Virus record (IMG/VR): IMGVR_UViG_3300028762_000036
Span: 1 to 29,820 of that record
Strand: one strand, 5' to 3'
DNA length: 29,820 nucleotides
Origin: a virus
This document shows, piece by piece, positions 8,052-15,218 of the stretch. Every line of letters starts with the position of its first letter. Positions within the stretch are counted from its first letter, which is position 1. Both the position numbers and the translations under genes were made by a program. The notes below the pieces were generated by a model, which saw only the letters and a program-made list of their open reading frames with translations, ran no database searches and was not told the origin of the DNA.

Positions 8052-9193
8052 CTGTGCCAACCTTCAGCCTCTTTGATGAGCGCTTTAAAAGCGACAATCG
8101 ATTTGCTACGCATCTCGCTTCGATTGTCCGTCAGGAATTGGCGCAGGCGCATGTGCGGTTCAACAACTGCCTTGCGCACGATTTCTGAATTATATCCACG
8201 GTGACTCTGTATTACTTTAGCATAAGTGGCATTGACGACTATGACATTTGTCATACCATGCTTAACAAGCTGCTCAAGTTCATCCTGTGACCGAGCAACT
8301 ACCGCACCAGGGTGCCTCTTGATGAAAGCCTGATAGCAAGCCTCTTTGACTAGCTCAGGGCAACTGTAGTTGGCGTACTCCAAATCCTTGGAGCCTTCCT
8401 CCATCAACTTTGCCACCGTAAGTGGCAAGCCGGTATCAAACCACATATCTTTGGTGAGCCACTGCAGGTCAAAACTTGACACCGTTTGGCGATCACGCTC
8501 AAGCGTCAAGAATTCCGGTTTGACGTTGTATCCATAATCCAGGCCGGTTTCAGACACAAACAATCCGTTGATGTAAAGTTTTCCTGGACGCTCAAGCAGA
8601 ATATCGCCTTGTCTTACTCGGTGGAATGCGCCGACATCGCCCTGCAGCTGCAGTGTATTGGCGCGCACCTTTTCGATTGTCTCAATTGGCAGGCCGCGCA
8701 CCATGAATGTGATCCCTTGCGGCTTCCACTCGTCATCCTTTTCTTCAGTGATCGTCAGCACATCTTCGTTGAAAACTTCTGACCGAGTGAAGGATGGAGT
8801 CCACGTGACACCAGAGTGATATATGACAGCATCGATACCCTCACGCGCCAAGACCAGCAAGGCTATCTTATAGCCTTCACCGAACGAGCCAATGGAATGG
8901 ACATCACCTGCCTTGCTGGTGCAACCTAGTAGTAGCGTGCGCGGTTCTAGGCTTGCTCCTGGACTATCGATACGGATTGTGGCCGTTGCGCCGTCAACTT
9001 CAGGATCATAGTCGGTGTCGTTCTCGTCAGGATGATAGTGGCCGTCATCATCATCTGGCGGATCAATGGTTATGGTTGTGTTCAAAACGCCATGGCCATA
9101 ATCCAAAGCATTTTGGATAATTTCGCGGATGGCTTCAACAGGAGTCCAGTCGCGCACGTAATCTCTCGTCAGAGGCAGTTCATATGTTTTCAT
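8048..9193 (-). CDS. GHKL (HATPase) family ATP-binding protein
   Basis: 381 aa. The Bergerat fold is clear: N box AIREIIQNALDYG (residues 21-33), G1-like DSPGAS (76-81) followed by LLLGCTSKAG, and G2 GSFGEGYKIALL (102-113). An acidic insertion (DPPDDDDGHYHPDENDTDYD) sits between N box and G1. The C-terminal half has no motif I recognise and does not resemble a histidine-kinase or MutL partner domain. Related stand-alone HATPases occur in large phages with unknown role. It follows the 54-aa gene after a 51-bp gap and is probably driven by the promoter at 9441-9469. Confidence 0.82.
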   Translation of the reverse strand: MKTYELPLTRDYVRDWTPVEAIREIIQNALDYGHGVLNTTITIDPPDDDDGHYHPDENDTDYDPEVDGATATIRIDSPGASLEPRTLLLGCTSKAGDVHSIGSFGEGYKIALLVLAREGIDAVIYHSGVTWTPSFTRSEVFNEDVLTITEEKDDEWKPQGITFMVRGLPIETIEKVRANTLQLQGDVGAFHRVRQGDILLERPGKLYINGLFVSETGLDYGYNVKPEFLTLERDRQTVSSFDLQWLTKDMWFDTGLPLTVAKLMEEGSKDLEYANYSCPELVKEACYQAFIKRHPGAVVARSQDELEQLVKHGMTNVIVVNATYAKVIQSHRGYNSEIVRKAVVEPHMRLRQFLTDNRSEMRSKSIVAFKALIKEAEGWHS

Positions 9194-9244
9194 TCTTTAC
9201 TTTCTGAGTTTAAACTCCACGATTCAAAACCGATGTAACTGACA

Positions 9245-9409
9245 TCACGAATCCTCCCAAATGACGACGCCTAATTCGATCATGGGTTGGTTCCACTTTT
9301 GCACCTTGCCGCAACACAGGCACTCACGGACTGATGGAGAGTGCTTCACGCCGCGATGTTTGTATTGCCACTTATGGACGCCGATGATGCACAATAGTCG
9401 TCTTTTCAT
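9245..9409 (-). CDS. small zinc-knuckle protein (54 aa)
   Basis: Short ORF starting at ATG 9409 with GAGG 5 nt upstream and the 9441-9469 promoter just before it. The N-terminus reads MKRRLLCIIGVHKW and is followed by CLCCGK, giving a Cys/His set (C7, H12, then CxxC) that resembles the many small phage proteins with one zinc knuckle. Basic N-terminus, no hydrophobic segment. Function unknown. Confidence 0.7.
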   Translation of the reverse strand: MKRRLLCIIGVHKWQYKHRGVKHSPSVRECLCCGKVQKWNQPMIELGVVIWEDS

Positions 9410-9440
9410 TTCAACCTCATATCCGTCAGTCTGTGTAGCA

Positions 9441-9469
9441 ACTATGAATCAATTGCAGTGACTAGTCAA
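9441..9469 (-). promoter_or_regulatory. sigma-70 promoter for the zinc-knuckle/GHKL operon
   Basis: TTGACT-N17-CATAGT on the minus strand (-35 at 9464-9469, -10 at 9441-9446). The -35 lies inside the left arm of the long palindrome at 9463-9508, which suggests control by a dimeric regulator or overlap with a terminator. Confidence 0.65.
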
Positions 9470-9508
9470 GCACTTTATTTCAATTATTAATTGTAAAGCG
9501 CTTGACTA
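9463..9508. promoter_or_regulatory. 46-bp imperfect palindrome between oxidoreductase and zinc-knuckle genes
   Basis: 15-bp arms (9463-9477 and 9494-9508, 14/15 complementary) around an AT-rich 16-nt centre that itself contains CAATTA-T-TAATTG. It begins 5 bp downstream of the oxidoreductase stop. Each arm carries CTTGACTA, so a -35-like hexamer points outward on both strands. It could be an operator, a terminator hairpin for the upstream gene, or both. Confidence 0.6.
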
Positions 9509-9513
9509 ATAAC

Positions 9514-10458
9514 TTATCGACCAGCCAACGCTAGATCGCGGCCATAGGTGCTTGCCGCCATTAGCTTTTCGACCATAGCTATATCCTTTACGACATCGTC
9601 AAGCAGGATGTTGCGCCAAGTGGCAAAACGACCGATTGAGAATACATTGAAATCCCGCGTCAGTTCATACAAGATGGCTTCGCGCTGTGCACGCGGGACT
9701 TCTACGATCTTGCCGTACTTCTGATCAACCGCGCCCAAGTCTTCCAAGTCGGCATAATCGATGCCAAAGGCAGCAGTCACCATGTCAATCTCCAGGTCTG
9801 CCCCCATACCCCACGAAAATTCAAACAGAGGTGCGCCAGTCATCGACTCTACTATGAGCAAGTCTCCGGTGATGCTGGCGCGGAATGCCCTTAGAGACTC
9901 TTCAGGAAAATATATCGTTTGATATGCCTGCGTCCCTTTTGGCAAACGATACCGTGCAACACGAATCGGACTTTTGGCAAACTCGAATTTGAGCTCATCC
10001 ATGCCGCACGCCTTCATCATAACCGGCAAGGGAATTGTACTGATCAATTTATTATCGTTGCTCAGTGTGACGCGATTGACTGGCGTTGACCAATCAATCC
10101 GGTGCGCGTGGCGGTCGCAGAGTTGATCGTAGAAGTTTTCCGGTGCGATGTAGCGTTTGACGGTTTCTAAATCCCAAATTGATCTGCCGTGGATAGTACC
10201 GGAAACCTTGCGCGAATACATATTTGCCATGGCAATAGAACAGCGGTGGTGCGCCTCTCCGTGGAAGCTGATTTCCTTGTGCACGGTCACTTCTTGGAAC
10301 GGAATCCCGGTCAACTCAGCAACGGCCTTATCCCGAAATCGTAATAGTGCCTTGTGCTGTTCAACTCTTGGGCCTGCTTCGTATATGTGAGCGTCTTTTA
10401 TACGGCAGGCGGCGATCAGTCCGGCAAGTCCTGCGCCGATGATGTGTTTATCTATCAT
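9514..10458 (-). CDS. FAD-dependent oxidoreductase, UDP-galactopyranose mutase-like
   Basis: 314 aa. The start is an FAD-binding Rossmann motif (HIIGAGLAGLIAA, GAGLAG at residues 8-13) followed by IYEAG at the end of the second strand. A later STIPLPVMM segment is like those in UDP-galactopyranose mutase/amine-oxidase-type flavoproteins. The frame is open to 10896, but only through the repeat region of the upstream gene; ATG 10458 with AAGGTG upstream fits the Rossmann N-terminus. It lies directly behind a terminator (10486-10511). A sugar-nucleotide or other redox role is possible; the precise reaction is uncertain. Confidence 0.75.
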   Translation of the reverse strand: MIDKHIIGAGLAGLIAACRIKDAHIYEAGPRVEQHKALLRFRDKAVAELTGIPFQEVTVHKEISFHGEAHHRCSIAMANMYSRKVSGTIHGRSIWDLETVKRYIAPENFYDQLCDRHAHRIDWSTPVNRVTLSNDNKLISTIPLPVMMKACGMDELKFEFAKSPIRVARYRLPKGTQAYQTIYFPEESLRAFRASITGDLLIVESMTGAPLFEFSWGMGADLEIDMVTAAFGIDYADLEDLGAVDQKYGKIVEVPRAQREAILYELTRDFNVFSIGRFATWRNILLDDVVKDIAMVEKLMAASTYGRDLALAGR

Positions 10459-10485
10459 GTCACCTTCATTCTCAGTTATTCTGTA

Positions 10486-10511
10486 AAAAGCCCATACGAA
10501 TATGGGCTTTT
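10486..10511 (-). terminator. rho-independent terminator with UUCG loop
   Basis: Perfect 11-bp stem (10486-10496 / 10501-10511) closing a 4-nt loop that reads TTCG on the minus strand, followed by a T-run. It lies 26 bp after the stop of the repeat protein and ends about 28 bp before the oxidoreductase start. Confidence 0.9.
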
Positions 10512-10537
10512 CAATACAATTACAAAGCGTGCGTAGA

Positions 10538-10978
10538 TCAGGCGGTCGTTGCTGCTGTCCAGGCGGTCGTTGCTGCTGTCGTTGCTGCTGTCGTTGTCGA
10601 GTCGTCGCCGCCGCCTGTCGTTGCTGTCGTTGCTGTCGTTGCTGTCGTTGCTGTCGTTGCTGTCGTTGCTGTCGTTGCTGCCACGACAGGCGGCGACGAC
10701 TCGACAACGGTTCGTGCTTGGTTGACCAGTGCGATAAGTGTCGTTTGCACGGCGGCGCTGATGTTGTTTTCGGTGTTGATGATTGCCGCTTCGATGCTGT
10801 CCAGGATCGGCAAGGCGGGGTGCGCCGCGTTGTCGGCCTGCTCCTTTGCAAATTCGGCTTGATCGGTGGCAAGTACGCCTTCGGCGTCTTGTGCACTGGC
10901 TTCGGCAGCGTTCACGGCGTTTTGGGCAGACTTGACGGCAGCGACGTCAGCGTCAATTTGAGATTGTTGCAGTTCCAT
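10538..10978 (-). CDS. Ala-rich helical protein with Thr-Thr-Ala repeat tail
   Basis: 146 aa. Residues about 1-60 are an Ala/Gln/Asp-rich amphipathic helix (MELQQSQIDADVAAVKSAQN...), likely coiled-coil. A middle helix (ILDSIEAAIINTENNISAAV) and SSPPVVA lead into a tail of (TTA)-type triplets split by GGGDDS. Start ATG 10978 has AAGGAA upstream; the frame extends further but without a better site. The tail is encoded by a 9-bp tandem repeat flanked by a long inverted repeat. A strong terminator follows, so it is likely a separately and abundantly expressed protein. It could be structural or surface-exposed; no family recognised. Confidence 0.7.
   Translation of the reverse strand: MELQQSQIDADVAAVKSAQNAVNAAEASAQDAEGVLATDQAEFAKEQADNAAHPALPILDSIEAAIINTENNISAAVQTTLIALVNQARTVVESSPPVVAATTATTATTATTATTATTATTGGGDDSTTTAATTAATTAWTAATTA
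10539..10580. repeat. two perfect 21-bp tandem copies
   Basis: Units at 10539-10559 and 10560-10580 are identical; they encode the last residues of the Thr/Ala repeat protein. They share the GTTGCTGTC-like core of the neighbouring 9-bp repeat. Confidence 0.9.
10593..10708. repeat. 9-bp tandem repeat inside a 24-27 bp inverted repeat
   Basis: Six perfect copies of GTTGCTGTC (10620-10673) plus a partial seventh. Flanking arms at 10593-10619 and 10685-10708 are complementary apart from a 3-bp insertion in the left arm. The arms encode GGGDDS and ESSPP. The structure could form a long hairpin presenting the repeat in the loop. Confidence 0.9.
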
Positions 10979-11075
10979 TTGGTTTTCCTTTACGGTAATA
11001 GTTGAGATACGGCCAAACTGGGGCAGCAAGGCCAGCAGATATTGTACTACCAAGCCTTGCTACTTACACCGGGAT

Positions 11076-12020
11076 TTACGCCGCCTTGTTGTCCGCCTTG
11101 CTGTCCGCCTTGTTGTCCGCCTTGCTGTCCGCCTTGCTGTCCGCCTTTTCACCTTCTTTCACTGCGGGCTTCGGTTCGTGGGTGACGAAGTCCAGGTGGC
11201 CCATCTCTTCCAACTTGCTCAAATACGAACGGATGTTCGTGCCGTACAGGATCGACTTACAAGCAGCCTGCAAGTGTTCAATGCTGACTTCCTTCCCATC
11301 GTGGTGGTGTTGCTTGATGTGTGCCAAAACCTTGCCGCGCACTGACAACTCTTGCGGGCTGCTGATGCCCGTTCCGGTGAAGCGGATGTGCGTCGCTTTT
11401 GCACGACGACCGTCAGCGGGCTTGTGAGCGGCTTTGCGGTCGGCAATTGCCTTGGCACGTGCTTCGGCTTCGGCTTTGCGTTTGGCCTTGACAGCGTCGG
11501 TGGCTTTCTTGGCTTCGTCGGCCTTGGCTTGCTTTTCGGTTTCGCGCTGCAGCTTGGCGGCAGCAGCGTCGGATTCTTTTTTGGCCTTGGCTTCGGCAGC
11601 TTCTTTTGCCTTCAGTTCGGCTTTGGCCTTGTTGGCTGCGTCGCGTTCGGCTTCTTTTGCCTTGGCGCCAGCGGCGCGTTGCTCTTCCGCCGCCTTCCGC
11701 TTGGCTTCGCGTTCGGCTTTGGTCTTCAACTTTTCCGCATTACGTTCCGCTTCCTTCTTGGCACTCTCGACTTCTTTCAACTTGTTGGCTTCTTCCCGCT
11801 TGGCATCTGCGGCCTTTTTGTCGGCAGCGCGCTTTTCTTCTGCTGCTTTCAATTCGGCTTCTTTGGCCTTTGCCTTTGCGGCCTTTTCGTCTGCGGCCTT
11901 TTCGTCTGCGGCCTTTTTGTCTGCGGCCTTTTTGTCTGCGACGATCTTCTTGTCAGCAACGGCCTTGTCGGCTGCTGCTTTTTCGGCCAACGTCTGTTGC
12001 TTGTGTGCGGGTGCGTTCAT
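11076..12020 (-). CDS. histone-H1-like Ala/Lys-rich protein with winged-helix-like domain
   Basis: 314 aa. Residues 1-200 are almost only Ala, Lys, Glu, Asp and Arg, with periodic KAAD/KAAE units that predict a very long charged helix (TolA-like in composition). Residues about 223-281 (VRGKVLAHIKQHHHDGKEVSIEHLQAACK... YLSKLEEMGHLDFV) look like a winged helix-turn-helix. The tail is KADS/KADN repeated five times. A winged helix with Lys/Ala-rich arms resembles H1-like nucleoid proteins, so DNA compaction or silencing is a reasonable inference; a structural role is an alternative. Start ATG 12020 has GGAGA, and a good promoter lies at 12080-12108. Confidence 0.75.
   Translation of the reverse strand: MNAPAHKQQTLAEKAAADKAVADKKIVADKKAADKKAADEKAADEKAAKAKAKEAELKAAEEKRAADKKAADAKREEANKLKEVESAKKEAERNAEKLKTKAEREAKRKAAEEQRAAGAKAKEAERDAANKAKAELKAKEAAEAKAKKESDAAAAKLQRETEKQAKADEAKKATDAVKAKRKAEAEARAKAIADRKAAHKPADGRRAKATHIRFTGTGISSPQELSVRGKVLAHIKQHHHDGKEVSIEHLQAACKSILYGTNIRSYLSKLEEMGHLDFVTHEPKPAVKEGEKADSKADSKADNKADSKADNKAA
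11082..11141. repeat. five 12-bp tandem units in the 3' end of the H1-like gene
   Basis: Unit CGCCTTGYTGTC, five copies in which only one position varies. They encode the KAD(S/N) tail on the minus strand. Confidence 0.85.
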
Positions 12021-12079
12021 GTTCGTTCTCCTAATCAGGTTTAATGGTAATCGGTATAAAGGGCAATGCTGTGAATAGA

Positions 12080-12108
12080 ATTATGCCTGGGATTGAATTT
12101 TAAGGCAA
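12080..12108 (-). promoter_or_regulatory. sigma-70 promoter for the H1-like gene
   Basis: TTGCCT-N17-CATAAT on the minus strand (-35 at 12103-12108, -10 at 12080-12085), extended as CAGGCATAATTC. The same CAGGCATAATTC occurs in the promoter at 25641-25669. Confidence 0.75.
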
Positions 12109-12128
12109 CCGTCGCCAGCAGTTAGTTT

Positions 12129-12175
12129 ATTTGCTGCCGGTGCCTGGTGGGTTTCTCATAGCAACGGCAGCAAAT
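12129..12175 (-). terminator. inverted repeat after the helicase gene
   Basis: 11-bp complementary arms (12129-12139 and 12165-12175) with a 25-nt loop just behind the helicase stop. An A-rich, not U-rich, sequence follows on the minus strand, so terminator function is uncertain. Confidence 0.4.
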
Positions 12176-12179
12176 TCAT

Positions 12180-13334
12180 CTATTCACTTCTAAGTATGGT
12201 CACTTGCTCGATAGCGCGGGTGATTGCAGTGTACATCATCTTGGAGTAGTCGCTGCCGCGCATCATCTCTTCAATGATCAGCACTTTATTCCACTCAGAC
12301 CCCTGCGACTTGTGAATTGTCAAGGCGTAGCCGTAATCAAACCCGCCGATACTTTTCATAGCTGCCGTTCGGACTTCATAGTCACGGTCAAACGAAAGAG
12401 GATTGAACTTCGCTGTGCGCCGTTTGCCGTCAGTCAACGACTTCAAGTCAACCACCATGGTGCAGTCGTCACTGTCGTCGCGCTCCTCTGAGCCAACCTC
12501 CCGATATCCAAAGACGATGCCTTGTTCCCCGTTCATAATTCCGTATCCGTGCTGGTTAAAAGTGCAGACAATCTTTTCACCAACTTGCGGCAAATCGCCT
12601 GAGAATCCAAGCAGAGAGCGCATACGCGTGTTTGTCCGGGTGCGCGTATTGTTGAATGAACAAATCACCTGCCCATCCTCTCCCGCGTGATCGATATAGT
12701 CTTGATTCGTCAGCGCCGCCCGTACCCGAACATCAGCATACTCCCGTAGAGGCAAGCGGCTGCCGTTACGAACGAACATAGACGCCCGAACGATATTTGA
12801 TTCGGCCTCCTGCCGCATTATGTCGGTCAGCAGAACGTCCACATTGGCTTCGGTATAAGCCGCTGCAGCTTTTACAGGCGGAATTTGCCCGATGTCGCCC
12901 AGAGCCAATACGGGGATTCCATGGCTGAGTAGTTGCTTGTTATCGTACTCGCCAATCATCGACACTTCGTCGCATACCACCAGCAACGGGGTTTCCTCTA
13001 GAACGCCTTTGCCGATGAATATCGGATCGCCTTCTTCATCCTCGCCACGGATATTGTAAATGAACTGGTGCATCGTCTTAGCAAGCTTGCAGCCCTTCTG
13101 GCGAAGTCGGCTAGCGGCCTTGCCGGTAGGCGCGATGAAGACGACGCGGTGCTCAGGCGCGCACAAAGCGGCAATGAACTTGGCCACCGTAGTCTTGCCG
13201 GTTCCGGCAAAGCCCGCCAGAAAGAACACTTGCTTGCGGTGCTTACGATCTTGCCATCCCTTATACCAGGCAACGGCCTCTGCAATGGCGTGCTTTTGTT
13301 GGCCGTTGAAATCGGCTTCGGTGATTTGAGTCAT
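12180..13334 (-). CDS. SF1B DNA helicase, RecD/Dda-like
   Basis: 384 aa. Walker A GFAGTGKTT (residues 41-49), a motif Ia-like IAPTGKAASRL, motif II CDEVSMI, motif III GDIGQIPPV, motif IV TDIMRQ, motif V LTIHKSQGSEWNKV and motif VI MYTAITRA are all present and in order. Length and motifs match phage Dda/RecD2-type 5'-3' helicases, which remodel forks and remove bound proteins. The start overlaps the preceding stop (ATGA), and the gene is third in a three-gene operon from the promoter at 13949-13977. Confidence 0.93.
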   Translation of the reverse strand: MTQITEADFNGQQKHAIAEAVAWYKGWQDRKHRKQVFFLAGFAGTGKTTVAKFIAALCAPEHRVVFIAPTGKAASRLRQKGCKLAKTMHQFIYNIRGEDEEGDPIFIGKGVLEETPLLVVCDEVSMIGEYDNKQLLSHGIPVLALGDIGQIPPVKAAAAYTEANVDVLLTDIMRQEAESNIVRASMFVRNGSRLPLREYADVRVRAALTNQDYIDHAGEDGQVICSFNNTRTRTNTRMRSLLGFSGDLPQVGEKIVCTFNQHGYGIMNGEQGIVFGYREVGSEERDDSDDCTMVVDLKSLTDGKRRTAKFNPLSFDRDYEVRTAAMKSIGGFDYGYALTIHKSQGSEWNKVLIIEEMMRGSDYSKMMYTAITRAIEQVTILRSE

Positions 13335-13681
13335 GACTTACCAAGCTTCGCATCTCGCACCGCTAGCGCAATATCGCCGTCCATTGCAGCGCGATAGTCG
13401 TTATACATCATGGCAGAATCGTTGCGCCTTTTGTCTTCCAGCACAGCTTTGGCAGCGCGGTATCCAGGAGTAGCGGCAAGGACTTTGTTGTGCGCCGCGA
13501 CCTGATCCTGGTACGCCTTGATGTCAACCAGCAGTTGCAAGCGCTCTTCATGAACCATCTGGTCTTCGGTCGGCACGTAGCCATAGAACCAGTTGAGAGC
13601 GTTGTTGACAAAGACCGCGATCTTCTTGACACGCGGCAGCTGGACGTTTTGATACGGCACGTTGCGGATAATCCTGCTCAT
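13331..13681 (-). CDS. hypothetical 116-aa helical protein
   Basis: Starts at ATG 13681, overlapping the stop of the 76-aa gene (ATGA), and its stop overlaps the helicase start (ATGA). Mostly helical and charged (MVHEERLQLLVDIKAYQDQVAAHNKVLAA), with NALNWFYGYVPTED in the N-terminal half. Tight coupling suggests a link to the helicase, but no family is recognised. Confidence 0.75.
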   Translation of the reverse strand: MSRIIRNVPYQNVQLPRVKKIAVFVNNALNWFYGYVPTEDQMVHEERLQLLVDIKAYQDQVAAHNKVLAATPGYRAAKAVLEDKRRNDSAMMYNDYRAAMDGDIALAVRDAKLGKS

Positions 13682-13908
13682 TTCGACCCTTTCGGCGAAG
13701 TTAGTTGGCACCGGGCAACGACTTGCACGGTGCCAGAGTCATACGCTTGCTGCCGAATCTCAGCAACAAGCTTGTTGGCCTTGATAGTGGCCTCTTTCGC
13801 GGCAGCGGTGCAAGCCGATTCGGTCGGGAAGTGCCCTAGTTGATGCACATCGGTATAAGTTCCGGTGTGCAGGGTGAGGACGTAGACCGTCAGAGTAAGA
13901 GTGAACAT
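13678..13908 (-). CDS. hypothetical 76-aa protein
   Basis: First gene of the helicase operon. The N-terminus forms beta-like alternation (MFTLTLTVYVLTLHTGTY) and then FPTESACTAAAKEATIKANKL, with two Cys residues (C33, C67) that could pair. ATG 13908 has AAAGGA upstream; the longer open frame lacks such a site. Resembles small phage proteins of the pattern Fps-x-aaC-x-aA, function unknown. Confidence 0.7.
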   Translation of the reverse strand: MFTLTLTVYVLTLHTGTYTDVHQLGHFPTESACTAAAKEATIKANKLVAEIRQQAYDSGTVQVVARCQLTSPKGSK

Positions 13909-13948
13909 AGTTGAATCCTTTCTATTCTTTCTATTGGTAATAGCGTGT

Positions 13949-13977
13949 ATGATAATTCGCAACACGCGCAAAGGCAA
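13949..13977 (-). promoter_or_regulatory. sigma-70 promoter for the helicase operon
   Basis: TTGCCT-N17-TATCAT on the minus strand (-35 at 13972-13977, -10 at 13949-13954), upstream of the 76-aa gene in the divergent region facing the primase gene. Confidence 0.65.
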
Positions 13978-14058
13978 ACTATTTTTGTGGCGATTGTGAA
14001 TTGTGAGTGCCCAAAATAATTCTCTTTAGGAACTAATAAAACCACAAACAAGGAGACT

Positions 14059-14064
14059 TATAAT
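14059..14064 (+). promoter_or_regulatory. -10-like TATAAT upstream of the primase gene
   Basis: Perfect TATAAT 36 nt before the primase ATG, but no matching -35 at 16-18 bp. Could be an activator-dependent promoter; AAGGAG lies just upstream of it rather than before the ATG. Confidence 0.4.
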
Positions 14065-14100
14065 AGCCTTCCGATTAATCCACACTTAGAAAGAAACAGA

Positions 14101-15180
14101 ATGGCGTCAAAAGAATTGCAAGCCGCTGAAGAATTCCTGAGAGAACTTGGCAGAGGCATATCGGATGAAGAAAGAGTTATGGCAGGGTACGCGTCAGAGG
14201 CTACAGTCCAGACAGACGCCACCGGCAAAAAGCAAAATTCTGGCTGGTGGCCCACCCCTTATAAAGAAGGCAAGTATATCAACGAGAATGCGAACTGCTA
14301 CGTTTGCATCTCCTCTTCAATCAAAACGCCCAACCCCAAAACGGGCGAACTGCGATACTGGCGCGGCGAATCAAGCTTCGGGAACGGCCTGGCACTAATG
14401 GTTGACGATATCGGTTCAGGGAAAGGCAGCAAGGGCGGGCTGACGATTGAGCACTTCAAAAACATCTGCGAGCCAACGGCCATCGTAGAGACTTCGCCAG
14501 ATAATTATCAAATATGGTACTTTCTGGACACGCCTGAGCCGTCGCTTATCCGCTTCAAATCGTTCCTGGGCTGCTTCGTGGCTCACGTGCTCCAGAAAGG
14601 CGGCGACAACACCATCAAGGATATAAGTCGCTACGGTCGCATGCCTTGCGGGATCAACAACAAACGACACAGCATGGACGGCCCGTATAAGTATCCTATT
14701 ACCGATGCCAGGGGCAAGGTCGCGCCCTATCGTGTCCAAATCCACAGCGCCGACTATTCCAGGCGCTACTCCATAGAGGCGATTGCCCGCACCTTCGGCT
14801 TCGAGATAGTCCTGCCCGTTCGCCGTGAAATGGCTTTTGACGAGACAGAATACAAATTCGACGCGGTGTGGTTGCGTATGGCAGAAAGCATCCTGAGCAA
14901 AGGCAAACTTGGCGAAGGCTCTGGCGGCGATGTCGTAATGAACATGAGCGGGAAGTTCAGAATTAAATGCCCATGGGGTCACGAGCACACCAATGGCGAC
15001 CCCTACGGCGCGTATTTCCGTGGCCCAATTCCCGGTGCTGAAGTGGAGTTTGTCTTTGGATGCGGGCACGATACCTGCCGCAAAAAAAGCCGTCGAACGT
15101 GGGCGGCATTCACTGACGAAATAGTCATCAACGCAATTACAACAGAGTTGGAGGATATCAACCGTCGTAACGCAAAGTAG
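14101..15180 (+). CDS. AEP-type (RepB-like) DNA primase with C-terminal zinc motif
   Basis: 359 aa. LALMVDDIGSG gives the hydrophobic-D-x-D-like first motif, IVETSPDNYQIWYFL the second, and ISRYGRMPCGINNKR the R-rich third motif of plasmid/phage RepB-type archaeo-eukaryotic primases. Near residues 290-325 CPWGHEH... FGCGHDTCRKK makes a probable zinc site. First gene of a plus-strand trio ending with a VirE-like helicase, a common primase-helicase pairing that starts DNA synthesis at an origin. The Shine-Dalgarno is weak (AGAAAG). Confidence 0.82.
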   Translation: MASKELQAAEEFLRELGRGISDEERVMAGYASEATVQTDATGKKQNSGWWPTPYKEGKYINENANCYVCISSSIKTPNPKTGELRYWRGESSFGNGLALMVDDIGSGKGSKGGLTIEHFKNICEPTAIVETSPDNYQIWYFLDTPEPSLIRFKSFLGCFVAHVLQKGGDNTIKDISRYGRMPCGINNKRHSMDGPYKYPITDARGKVAPYRVQIHSADYSRRYSIEAIARTFGFEIVLPVRREMAFDETEYKFDAVWLRMAESILSKGKLGEGSGGDVVMNMSGKFRIKCPWGHEHTNGDPYGAYFRGPIPGAEVEFVFGCGHDTCRKKSRRTWAAFTDEIVINAITTELEDINRRNAK

Positions 15181-15218
15181 CACCAACCTAGTCAATCAAA
15201 GTTAAACAAAGGATCGCA

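Noticed and set aside
10539-10708. CRISPR array
   Set aside because: Contiguous short tandem units without spacers, inside a coding frame.
10502-11005. Plus-strand frame with a Cys/Arg repeat
   Set aside because: It is the mirror of the Thr/Ala repeat gene; no ribosome site, and the minus-strand gene has a good start and terminator.
11352-12078. Long plus-strand frames rich in Phe/Leu/Ala opposite the H1-like gene
   Set aside because: Caused by the Ala/Lys/Glu codon bias of the minus-strand gene; several overlapping frames are open here for that reason.
14416-15195. 259-aa minus-strand frame
   Set aside because: Antisense to the primase, which has clear catalytic and zinc motifs.
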